In this document: positions 6,813 through 13,841 of the stretch, in pieces
Position numbering within the stretch: position 1 is the stretch's first letter
How the letters are laid out: every line of letters starts with the position of its first letter
Translations under genes and position numbers: made by a program
NCBI GenBank assembly: GCA_903862155.1
Contig: CAIOXF010000101.1
Span: 1 to 16,551, forward strand
Reading direction: 5' to 3'
DNA: 16,551 nucleotides
Origin: an uncultured cyanobacterium
GTDB taxonomy: Bacteria > Cyanobacteriota > Cyanobacteriia > PCC-6307 > Cyanobiaceae
The notes under the pieces: model-generated
Databases searched by the model: none
The model's input: the letters and a program-made list of their open reading frames with translations, nothing else
What the model was told of the DNA's origin: nothing

Positions 6813-7664
6813 GTGACCCTGCTGATCTGCCACAGCCTCTGGGGTTTCCAGGGGGATCTGGCGGCGGCTATCCAACAGGCCCGTCGCCACGGCTTCGATG
6901 GACTGGAGGCGAATCTGCAGCATCCGGTTATTGCCGGCCTTGAGCCTGCAGCCATCGAGGAGGCTCTGCATCAGGCCGGCCTGGCGCTGATTATGGAGCT
7001 GGTGACCGGCGGTGACTACGTGCCGGCGTTGCAGCTGGGGCCCATGGAGCACCTGGTGGAACTGGAGCAGCTGCTGGAGCAAGCCCAGGCGCTCCATCCC
7101 TTGCGAATCAGTGTGATCGCGGGCAGCGACAGCTGGCCCCTGGAGCAACAGCACGTGTTTTTGGAGCGGGCGGTGCAACTGGCGGCCGCCTCGACTGCGC
7201 CGGTGTGCTTCGAAACCCACCGCAGCCGAAGCCTGTTCAACCCCTGGATGATCGGCACCTATTTGGAGGCCCATCCCCAGTTGCGCCTCACCGCCGACCT
7301 CAGCCATTGGTGCTGCGTGAGTGAGCGGTTGATGGAGCCCGATCTGGCGCCGGTGCAGGCCATGGCCGATCGGGTGGATCACATTCACGCCCGTGTGGGC
7401 CACGGCCAGGGTCCATCCGTGGGCCATCCCTTTGCTCCGGAGTGGGCCGAGGCCCTGGCGGCGCACCAGCGCTGCTGGCAGTTGTTCCTGCAGGCCCAAC
7501 GCCAGCGCGGCCACAGCCCCAGCACAATCACGCCCGAATTCGGCCCCGATGGCTATATCCCCTTGCTGCCCTTCACCGGCATGCCTGTGGCTGATCTGCT
7601 GGAGATCAACAGCGCCATGGCCCGCTGGATCCGCGGCGGAGCGCTGGAGCCTGCAGCGGCCTGA
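6813..7664 (+). CDS. Xylose-isomerase-like TIM-barrel protein (sugar phosphate isomerase/epimerase family)
   Basis: The 283-residue protein fits the AP-endonuclease-2/xylose-isomerase-like TIM barrel. Candidate metal ligands sit at the ends of successive strands: E134 (VCFETHRS), D162 and H165 (TADLSHW), H192 (DHIHARVG) and E242 (TPEFGPDGYIP). The opening HSLWGFQGDLAAAIQQARRHGFDGLE is the usual first strand and helix. Members isomerise or epimerise sugars, inositol derivatives or hydroxypyruvate; the substrate cannot be read from sequence. It starts at GTG 6813 with GGAG at 6803-6806. Its stop lies directly against the stop of the oppositely oriented Rieske gene, with no bases between, so transcripts must converge and overlap. 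Its tie to the guanidine operon is position only. Confidence 0.82.
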   Translation: MTLLICHSLWGFQGDLAAAIQQARRHGFDGLEANLQHPVIAGLEPAAIEEALHQAGLALIMELVTGGDYVPALQLGPMEHLVELEQLLEQAQALHPLRISVIAGSDSWPLEQQHVFLERAVQLAAASTAPVCFETHRSRSLFNPWMIGTYLEAHPQLRLTADLSHWCCVSERLMEPDLAPVQAMADRVDHIHARVGHGQGPSVGHPFAPEWAEALAAHQRCWQLFLQAQRQRGHSPSTITPEFGPDGYIPLLPFTGMPVADLLEINSAMARWIRGGALEPAAA

Positions 7665-8723
7665 TCAGCAGCTCAGTTCAGAGCAGCTCAGCTCGGCCGG
7701 CGTGAGCTCCATCAGCCGGGCGTAGAGCGCCTGCTGCTGCAGGATCCGCTGCTCCAGCCGGTGCGGCGGGCCGGGTTTGAGGCCACTGCCATAGCCCCGC
7801 TGGCACCCCTCCACCAGCTGGCGGTCTTCCTCCAGGAAGGTGCGCGTCTCCGCCAGCCAGGTATCGGCTGTGGGTTCCATGGCTGCATCCCCCAGCAGCC
7901 ACAGGTCCATGCGGCATTGATCCACAGCCAGGGGCGGGAACTGAATCACAGCCATGCGGCCATCGGGCCAGAGCAGCAGATGGGTCCACGGGGCGAGGCC
8001 GAAGGTGAGGAATTCACCGCCGCCTGGCCAGGGGGTAGCCAGCAGCGTGCCGTGGTTGCTGAGGGCGTGGCGGTAGTGGCGCACGGGCCCCTGCTCGCGG
8101 TGCAGCGTGGTGGGGTGTGCAATGGCGACGTGGTAATCGTCGAGCGTGTTGTCGTGGGCCACCTTCCAGTTGCACCGGAGTGCCACGCTCTCGCTGCGCA
8201 GCAGCACCCGGGGCCGCTGCAGCAGCACTGCGGCTTTGTCGAGCAGCAGGTCAAGCTGATTCTCCAGCGCGAGCGGATCGCTGCCTCCTGCCACCCAGAT
8301 CAGTCCCGCCAGCTCGTTGCAGGGCAGCTGCTCCAGCGGCCAATCGGAGCGGTTGAACGGTTCCAGAAAATCGGCTTCGCGGGCCGCGGCGCGTAGGTTG
8401 CCGCTGAGGTCGTAGGTCCAGCCGTGATAGGGGCACACCAATCGGCGGCAGGGCCGGGTGCCATCGGCTGGATCGGCGAAGGGCACACCGCGGTGGGGGC
8501 AGCGGTTGATGAAGGCCCTGGCCACACCTCCCTCGCGGGTGAGCAGCACCGGCAACGCCAACAACGTGGTTGCCATGGCATGGCCATCGGCGAGCGCTGC
8601 GCTGCTGGTGAGGGGATGCCAGAGCCGGCTGGCGTAGTTGCGGTGCTCCCGCTCGGCGATTTCTGGGGAGCTGTACAGCCAGGCCGGCAGAAAGGATGTG
8701 CGCATCTGTTGGGGCTCGCCCAT
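7665..8723 (-). CDS. Rieske [2Fe-2S] non-heme iron oxygenase, last gene of the guanidine operon
   Basis: The 352-residue protein is a Rieske oxygenase alpha subunit. The [2Fe-2S] ligands are C75 and H77 (CPHRG) and C97 and H100 (CPYHGW). The catalytic iron site is H198 and H203 (DNTLDDYHVAIAHP), with an acidic ligand near D300 (EEDRQLVEGCQRG). This layout is shared by enzymes that hydroxylate or demethylate small polar nitrogen compounds, such as choline, glycine betaine, carnitine and stachydrine oxygenases. No reductase partner is encoded nearby. Its ATG shares one base with the stop of the ABC ATPase gene (TGATG), which places it firmly in the guanidine operon. I infer that it oxidises a substituted guanidine or other imported amine. 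The C-terminus carries a short duplication, ELSCSELSC. Confidence 0.88.
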   Translation of the reverse strand: MGEPQQMRTSFLPAWLYSSPEIAEREHRNYASRLWHPLTSSAALADGHAMATTLLALPVLLTREGGVARAFINRCPHRGVPFADPADGTRPCRRLVCPYHGWTYDLSGNLRAAAREADFLEPFNRSDWPLEQLPCNELAGLIWVAGGSDPLALENQLDLLLDKAAVLLQRPRVLLRSESVALRCNWKVAHDNTLDDYHVAIAHPTTLHREQGPVRHYRHALSNHGTLLATPWPGGGEFLTFGLAPWTHLLLWPDGRMAVIQFPPLAVDQCRMDLWLLGDAAMEPTADTWLAETRTFLEEDRQLVEGCQRGYGSGLKPGPPHRLEQRILQQQALYARLMELTPAELSCSELSC

Positions 8724-9493
8724 CAGCGGCTCAGGGCCGGTTCCAAACCGCGCAGGCTTTGGGCCAGCTCTTCCCGCAGTTCCAGAAAACCCGGCGACAC
8801 CCGCAGATGGGCCATGTTGCTGCGGTCGAGATCCACATCCACGCTGCGCACGATCCGCCCTGGATTGGGGGCCATGATGTGCACCCGGTTGGCCAGCAGC
8901 AGGGCCTCCTCCAGATCGTGGGTGATCAGCAGGGCGGTGAGACCGGTCTGCCGCCAGAGCTGATGCAGAAACTCCTGCATCGATTCGCGGATCTGGATGT
9001 CGAGGGCGCCAAACGGTTCATCTAGCAGCAGCACCCGCGGTTCGGCTGCCAGGGCCCGGGCGATGGCGATGCGCTGCTGCATGCCACCGGAGAGTTCGCG
9101 CGGCAGCTTGCGGGCCGCATCGGCCAGTCCCACCACCTCGAGGAAATACGCCGTGCGCTCACGGATCTCCAGGCGGGGCCGTCGCTGCAGTTCCATGCCG
9201 AAAGCAACGTTCTGCGCTGCGGTGAGCCAGGGATAGAGGCTGTACTTCTGGAACACCATGCCCCGATCGGAGCCGGGGCCGCGCACGGGCTGGCCGTCAA
9301 TGGTGATGGTGCCCGCGCTAGGCCGATCCAGCCCGGCAATCAAGCGCATCACCGTGGATTTTCCCGAGCCCGAACTTCCCACCAGAGCAAGAAACTCCCC
9401 GGCGTGAAGATCAAAACTCACCCGATCAAGCACGAGCTTGGCCTTGGCGCCATGGCCGAAGGTCTTGCAGACGCTGGAGACCTGAAGATGCAT
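8723..9493 (-). CDS. ABC transporter ATP-binding protein (nitrate/sulfonate/taurine type)
   Basis: The 256-residue ATPase has Walker A GSSGSGKS (39-46), the Q-loop in VFQKYSLYPWL (80-90), signature LSGGM (134-138), Walker B LLLDEP (155-160), D-loop ALD and H-loop H192 (LLITHDLEEAL). It belongs to the SsuB/TauB/NrtD group that powers import of small anions or polar solutes. It starts at ATG 9493, 10 bases after the permease stop, and ends overlapping the Rieske gene. With the permease and binding lipoprotein it forms a complete importer. In Synechocystis the transporter genes next to the guanidine hydrolase genes (sll1080-sll1082, from memory) have the same composition, so guanidine or a derivative is the likely cargo. 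Confidence 0.9.
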   Translation of the reverse strand: MHLQVSSVCKTFGHGAKAKLVLDRVSFDLHAGEFLALVGSSGSGKSTVMRLIAGLDRPSAGTITIDGQPVRGPGSDRGMVFQKYSLYPWLTAAQNVAFGMELQRRPRLEIRERTAYFLEVVGLADAARKLPRELSGGMQQRIAIARALAAEPRVLLLDEPFGALDIQIRESMQEFLHQLWRQTGLTALLITHDLEEALLLANRVHIMAPNPGRIVRSVDVDLDRSNMAHLRVSPGFLELREELAQSLRGLEPALSR

Positions 9494-9503
9494 GGGGGTG
9501 TGC

Positions 9504-10286
9504 TCAGTTGGCCCAGGCGCAGCTGCGGCGCATCAGGAAACGGAAGCCCAGATCGATCAGCAGGCCGATCAAGCCGATCACGATCAGGCCAAGGAAGATC
9601 TCATCGGTGCGCAGGAAGCGCTGGGCCAGGCTGATGCGCTTGCCCAATCCCTCTGTAGCGGCCACCAGTTCGGCCACGATCACCAGATTCCAGGCGGAGG
9701 CCATGTTGATCCGGTAGGTGTCGAGCACCTGGGGAGCAATGAATGGTGCCACCACCCGGATGAGGATCGGTAAGCCGCGTCCCCCCAGGGTGCGAGCGGT
9801 TTCCACCAGTTCGTGGGGCACGAACTTCACTGCATCCATGATCATCAGGGTGTTGAAGAAGAAGGTGCCGATGAAGATCAGCAGCACCTTCGGCAGTTCC
9901 TCCAGGCCGAAATAGATGATCAGCAGGGGGATGAAGGCCGGAGCTGGCATGTAGCGGATCAGGCCCATCAGGGGCTCCAGCAGCCGGCACACCACCGGGT
10001 TGGTGCCCATGGCAATGCCGATCGGCAGCGCCAGCCCTGCCGACATGGCGAAGCCGATGAACACCCGCTGAATGCTGGCCGCGGCATCCTTCACCAGGAG
10101 CCCGCTGCTCCATTGCACCTGCCCGGCCTGCAGCACGGCCTGGGGTGATGGCAGAAAGAGCTTGTCCACCAGGCCGGTGCTGCTGATCAACCACCAGAGC
10201 ACCAGCACCGTTGATACTCCGATCACCCCCAGGGTCCAGGGATGCCTGAGCCAGCGCTGCAACAGGGAGGTGTGCATCAAGGCCAC
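9504..10286 (-). CDS. ABC transporter permease (nitrate/sulfonate/taurine type)
   Basis: This 260-residue inner-membrane protein has about six hydrophobic segments and the cytoplasmic coupling motif ELVETARTLGGRGLPILIRVVAP near residues 155-177. That motif is the permease EAA loop that docks on the ATPase. It resembles SsuC/TauC/NrtB permeases. The first start is GTG 10286, one base after the stop of the binding-protein gene and preceded by AAGGAG. ATG 10277 would shorten it by three residues. The tight spacing to genes on both sides places it in the guanidine operon. Confidence 0.9.
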   Translation of the reverse strand: MALMHTSLLQRWLRHPWTLGVIGVSTVLVLWWLISSTGLVDKLFLPSPQAVLQAGQVQWSSGLLVKDAAASIQRVFIGFAMSAGLALPIGIAMGTNPVVCRLLEPLMGLIRYMPAPAFIPLLIIYFGLEELPKVLLIFIGTFFFNTLMIMDAVKFVPHELVETARTLGGRGLPILIRVVAPFIAPQVLDTYRINMASAWNLVIVAELVAATEGLGKRISLAQRFLRTDEIFLGLIVIGLIGLLIDLGFRFLMRRSCAWAN

Positions 10287-10287
10287 C

Positions 10288-11298
10288 TCACTCCTTCACG
10301 TTGTTCACGAAGGTGGGGTTCAGCAGGTTGCTGATGTTGGGCTTGGTTTTGGCCAGCCCCACCTCCACCAGGAAGGCACTGATCTGCTCACCCGCGTAGG
10401 GCAGCGAGGTCATCGTGGTGCCGGGTTTGAAGTTCTGGCGGTTCTCGGCCAGGGTCTGGATGGTGGTGCCGGCGTCGTAGGCCTTGAACTCTGCTTCGCT
10501 CACCCCGGAGCGCTCCACCAGGATCGGCAGGGTGGCCGCCGGATCGGTGTTCATCAGCTTGAGGGTGGCGAACCAGGCATCCACCACCTTCTGGATTGCT
10601 TCGGGGTTTTGTTTCACAAAGTCCGTGCGGCACACCAGCAGGTCGCTGATGGCACCGGGGTGATCTTTGGAGGTGGTGATCGCCTTACTGCCCGGACGCT
10701 TCAGGGCCTGGGTGGTGAAGGGCGCATACACGCCGGCGGCATCCACCTTGCCCGCGGCAAAAGCGGCAGCGGCGGCGCCGGTTTCCAGCGGCACGAAGGT
10801 GATGTCGGAGCTCTTCAGACCCGCATCCTTGAGCACCTTGAGCAGGAGATAGTGATCCACGGTGCCCTCCTCCGCGGCCACCTTCTTGCCCTTCAGATCA
10901 GCCACCGTGTTGATGCCTTCAGCGGCGATGATTTGGTCGTTGCCGGTGGAGTAGTCGTTCTGCAACACCACCTGCAAATCGGCACCGCCGGCGAGTGAAC
11001 TGATCGTGTCGTTCAGGGTCTGGCTGTTGCAGTCGAGCTGGCCAGCGTTGAGGGCGTTGATGCTATCGAGATAACCATCAAACCACTGCATCTTGGCGTT
11101 CACGCCGGCTTTGCCGAACAGCCCCTTGGCTTCGGTAACAGCCCACGGAAACCAGCCGGGCCAGGCGCTGTAACCGATGCGCACCATTGGGCCATCGGAC
11201 GTGGGTTTCTGGCAGGCCGTGAGCAATCCCGTGCCCAGGCTCAGCAGCAGGGCCAGGGCTGTGGTGCGACGCCGCCCGTTCTTGGTGGAGGAAGGCAT
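10288..11298 (-). CDS. ABC transporter substrate-binding lipoprotein (NMT1/TauA/SsuA-like)
   Basis: This 336-residue solute receptor has a lipoprotein signal: basic start (KNGRRR), hydrophobic core (TALALLLSLGTGLL) and lipobox LTAC with Cys29 as the lipidated residue. The mature part opens with MVRIGYSAWPGWFPWAVTEAKG, as in NMT1/SsuA-like proteins. The frame stays open to 11508, but a start there would overlap the GlnT-like gene by 158 bases and bury the signal peptide; ATG 11298 is the evident start. The pocket carries Trp, Asp and Glu residues (AWPGWFPWAV, DCNSQTLND, AAEEGTVDHY) that could bind a planar cation such as guanidinium. Identity of the ligand is inferred from the operon, not read directly. 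Confidence 0.88.
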   Translation of the reverse strand: MPSSTKNGRRRTTALALLLSLGTGLLTACQKPTSDGPMVRIGYSAWPGWFPWAVTEAKGLFGKAGVNAKMQWFDGYLDSINALNAGQLDCNSQTLNDTISSLAGGADLQVVLQNDYSTGNDQIIAAEGINTVADLKGKKVAAEEGTVDHYLLLKVLKDAGLKSSDITFVPLETGAAAAAFAAGKVDAAGVYAPFTTQALKRPGSKAITTSKDHPGAISDLLVCRTDFVKQNPEAIQKVVDAWFATLKLMNTDPAATLPILVERSGVSEAEFKAYDAGTTIQTLAENRQNFKPGTTMTSLPYAGEQISAFLVEVGLAKTKPNISNLLNPTFVNNVKE

Positions 11299-11312
11299 GG
11301 GTGTGAGTGCAG

Positions 11313-11334
11313 TGGATGAATGGCTGGATGAATG
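11313..11334. repeat. 10-bp direct repeat in the gap before the binding-protein gene
   Basis: TGGATGAATG occurs at 11313-11322 and again at 11325-11334, two bases apart. The repeat lies in the 52-base gap between the ligase stop and the binding-protein start, the widest gap inside this operon. No function is evident. It may be a replication slippage product, or a site for mRNA processing that sets different levels of transporter and enzymes. Confidence 0.5.
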
Positions 11335-11350
11335 TGAGGCCGGTGGGTGC

Positions 11351-12712
11351 TCAGAAAAATTCGAGATAGCGGGCCTGTTCCCAATCGGAAACCGCGCAGT
11401 GGTACGACTCCCACTCCTCACGTTTGTAGGCCACATAGGACGCGAACATGGCATCACCGAATACGGTTCGAGCCAATGGATCAGCCTCAAATGCATCGAT
11501 GGCTTCACTCAATGTGCGCGGCAATGTGGTGATGCCCCGTGCCGCCAGCTCCTCGGGTGAGAGCGTGTAGGCATTCACGAGATTGGGATCGCCTGGATCC
11601 AGCTGCTCGCGGATGCCTTCCAGTCCTGCCGCCAGAATCATTGCCGCACCGAGATAGGGGTTGCAGGAGATGTCTGCGGCCCGGCATTCCACCCGTCCGC
11701 CGGCGGAGGGTATGCGCAGCATGTTGGTGCGGTTGTTGTTGCCGTAGCAGATGAACACCGGCGCCCAGGTGAAGCCGCTCATGCTTCCTTGGGCCACCAG
11801 CCGCTTGTAGCTGTTCACCGTGGGGGCGATCACGGCACAGATGGCGGGGGCGTGGCGCAGCACCCCGGCGATGAAGTGGTGCGCCAGTCCACTCACCGCT
11901 CCTGGGGCCCGATCAGCGGTGAGGAACAGGTTCTCGCCGCTCTCCAGATCGGCCAGCGACATGTTGTAGTGCGCGCCGCTGCCGGTGCGATCCCCAAACG
12001 GTTTGGGCATGAAGGTGGCGATCAGCCCATGGCGATGGGCGATCTCCTTCGCCATCAGTTTGAAGAAGGTGAGCCGATCCGCCATGGTGAGCACCTCGGC
12101 GTAGTCGAAGTCGGTTTCGAACTGGCCCGGCCCGTCTTCGTGGTCGAACGAATACACCCCCCAGCCCAGCTGGTTCATGGCGCTCACCAGCTCATCGAGC
12201 CAGGGCAGGTTGTCGAGCAGGGTGCGAACGTCGTAGGCGGGTTTGTCGAGCGTGTCGCGGTCGCTGTAGGGAACGGGTTTCCCTTGGCTGTCGCGGCGGA
12301 GCACGAAAAACTCGGTTTCGATGCCGAGGTTGAAGCGGTAGCCCATGGCGGCCGCCTCCGCTCGCACCCGGTTGAGGATGTTGCGGCTGCAGGCTTCAAA
12401 CGGCTGGCCGTTGAGGTGCAGGTTGCTGGCAAACCAGGCCACATCCGGCTTCCACGGGAGCACCGTGAGCGAGGCCGGATCGGGCACAGCGGCCACCTCG
12501 TCGTCGCTCACCTCCTGGGGCACTCCATCGAGGGCTGCACCGGTGAACAGTTCTGAGCCCTGCAGCATCTGGCCCAGGTGGGGCAGCGGCACGGCTTTGG
12601 CCTTGCTCACGCCATGGAGATCCACGAAGCTGGCCAGCGCATAGCGCACGCCCCGGGCTTCCAGGTCGGCTGCGAGCTCCGGTCCTGGCGCTGCGTGTTG
12701 AGGGTTGCTCAT
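11351..12712 (-). CDS. Type III glutamine synthetase-like gamma-glutamyl-amine ligase within the guanidine operon
   Basis: The 453-residue protein is a full-length member of the GlnT-like glutamine synthetase branch. Active-site residues are conserved: E132 and E134 (GIETEFFVL), E192 and E199 (HEDGPGQFE), H248 (GSGAHYN), R304 (NSYKRL), R328 and R333 (NRTNMLRIP), and E342 and R344 (VECRAADISCNPYL). It should use ATP to link glutamate to ammonia or an amine. The ATG overlaps the hypB stop by 4 bases, so it is coupled to the guanidine hydrolase maturation genes. It may capture ammonium released by GdmH, or glutamylate guanidine or an alkylamine. It differs clearly from the second paralogue at 3223-4467 in its acceptor-side loops, for example SMSGFTWAPVFICYG against TTTSGATWSPAWISYG. 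The specificity is open. Confidence 0.85.
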   Translation of the reverse strand: MSNPQHAAPGPELAADLEARGVRYALASFVDLHGVSKAKAVPLPHLGQMLQGSELFTGAALDGVPQEVSDDEVAAVPDPASLTVLPWKPDVAWFASNLHLNGQPFEACSRNILNRVRAEAAAMGYRFNLGIETEFFVLRRDSQGKPVPYSDRDTLDKPAYDVRTLLDNLPWLDELVSAMNQLGWGVYSFDHEDGPGQFETDFDYAEVLTMADRLTFFKLMAKEIAHRHGLIATFMPKPFGDRTGSGAHYNMSLADLESGENLFLTADRAPGAVSGLAHHFIAGVLRHAPAICAVIAPTVNSYKRLVAQGSMSGFTWAPVFICYGNNNRTNMLRIPSAGGRVECRAADISCNPYLGAAMILAAGLEGIREQLDPGDPNLVNAYTLSPEELAARGITTLPRTLSEAIDAFEADPLARTVFGDAMFASYVAYKREEWESYHCAVSDWEQARYLEFF

Positions 12713-13428
12713 GCCATCACCAGGGCAGGTGTATGAGCGGCGTTCTGTTGCTGAACCTGCTGCTGCACTTGCTGCCGCAGCCAGCTGTGCCAGCCCTCGA
12801 TGCCTTCCCCGCTGGTGGCCGACACACGGATCACCGTGGCGCGGGGATTCACCTGGTGGATGTGGGCTTCAATGCGGTCCACATCCACGGGCAGGTAGGG
12901 GAGCAGATCGGTCTTCGTGATCAGCACACAGTCCGCTTCGCGGAACATCACCGGGTACTTGAGGGGTTTGTCGTCGCCCTCGGTGACGCTGAGCAGGGCC
13001 ACCTTGCGGTGCTCGCCCACCTCGAATTCGGCGGGGCACACCAGGTTGCCTACGTTCTCCACCCAGAGGATGTCGAGCGCGGCGGGGTCGAGGCGCTGCT
13101 GGAGCAGGTGGAGACCGCCGCTCACCATCGCGGCATCGAGGTGGCAGGCTCGGCCGGTGGTGATTGGCACCACCGGAACGCCCACCGCTTCGAGTCGCTC
13201 GGCATCGAGCTGGGTGGTCATGTCGCCTTCGAGCACCGCCATGGTGAACGCGGGGGCCAGGGCCGCCAGGGAGCGTTCCAGCAGGGAGGTTTTGCCGGCG
13301 CCGGGGCTGCTCATCACGTTGAGGCAGAGCAGCTTCCAGGCATCGAAGTGCTCGCGGTTGTGCTCGGCCTGGTGCTGGTTGGCGGCCAGCAGATTGAGGC
13401 CGAGGGTGTCTTCCAGGGGCATGTGCAT
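12709..13428 (-). CDS. hypB: HypB-type nickel-insertion GTPase
   Basis: The 239-residue SIMIBI-class GTPase has its P-loop at 40-47 (SSPGAGKT), EGDMTTQLDAERL at 67-79, and a TKTD base-recognition motif at 171-174. The dimer-interface nickel/zinc site is intact: C95 and H96 (GRACHLDA) and C131 (GNLVCPAE). The N-terminal CxxCGC motif and the histidine-rich stretch found in many HypB proteins are missing, so it probably does not store nickel. No hydrogenase genes are present. In Synechocystis, HypA- and HypB-like proteins are needed to activate the nickel guanidine hydrolase, and that is the natural role here. It starts at ATG 13428, 5 bases after hypA, and overlaps the ligase start. Confidence 0.92.
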   Translation of the reverse strand: MHMPLEDTLGLNLLAANQHQAEHNREHFDAWKLLCLNVMSSPGAGKTSLLERSLAALAPAFTMAVLEGDMTTQLDAERLEAVGVPVVPITTGRACHLDAAMVSGGLHLLQQRLDPAALDILWVENVGNLVCPAEFEVGEHRKVALLSVTEGDDKPLKYPVMFREADCVLITKTDLLPYLPVDVDRIEAHIHQVNPRATVIRVSATSGEGIEGWHSWLRQQVQQQVQQQNAAHTPALVMA

Positions 13429-13433
13429 GTGCG

Positions 13434-13838
13434 TTACACCGCTGCGGTGGTCGTGAGGGTTTGATGGGGGGCGGCCTCAGCGCCGGGGAGGCAGTAATCC
13501 ACTGAGCGAATCCGCAATTCGCGGCCGCTCACGATCTCTTCCATGGGGTGATCGCAGCAGGGGGAGCGATATCCCGTATCGGGTGAGGGGCTGTAGGTGC
13601 TCTTGCACACCACGCAGCGCCCCACCAACGGCACGGTTTCAATGGCGAGCTCGGCGCCGTGCAACCAGCTGCCCTGCACGGCCGCCCGCCAGGTGAACAC
13701 CAGCTGGTCGGGCTCCACGCAAGTGAAGGTGCCCACCTGCAGATGCACCCGTTCCACCACCGGGGTGGCCGGGGCCTGCTCCTGTTTCCATTCGTGCATG
13801 GAGAGCAGCAGGCACTTGGTCATGTCGACTTCGTGCAT
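13434..13838 (-). CDS. hypA: HypA-type nickel metallochaperone
   Basis: The 134-residue protein begins Met-His-Glu, with His2 as the conserved nickel ligand. It contains a zinc-ribbon region and the closing SGRELRIRSVDY typical of HypA. The first zinc Cys pair is normal (C75 and C78, CVVC). The second, usually CPxC, reads SPCCDH (C94, C95, H97), so zinc coordination may differ. It should hand nickel to GdmH together with HypB. It starts 3 bases after the gdmH stop and ends 5 bases before hypB. The C-terminal 20 residues are an unstructured extension. Confidence 0.9.
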   Translation of the reverse strand: MHEVDMTKCLLLSMHEWKQEQAPATPVVERVHLQVGTFTCVEPDQLVFTWRAAVQGSWLHGAELAIETVPLVGRCVVCKSTYSPSPDTGYRSPCCDHPMEEIVSGRELRIRSVDYCLPGAEAAPHQTLTTTAAV

Positions 13839-13841
13839 CGC

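Noticed and set aside
10288..11508. Longer binding-protein gene starting at 11508
   Set aside because: It would overlap the ligase gene by 158 bases and put 70 unlike residues before a normal lipoprotein signal peptide.
12709..13838. hypAB as part of a NiFe hydrogenase locus
   Set aside because: No hydrogenase subunits or other hyp genes are present, and the genes are packed directly behind gdmH.
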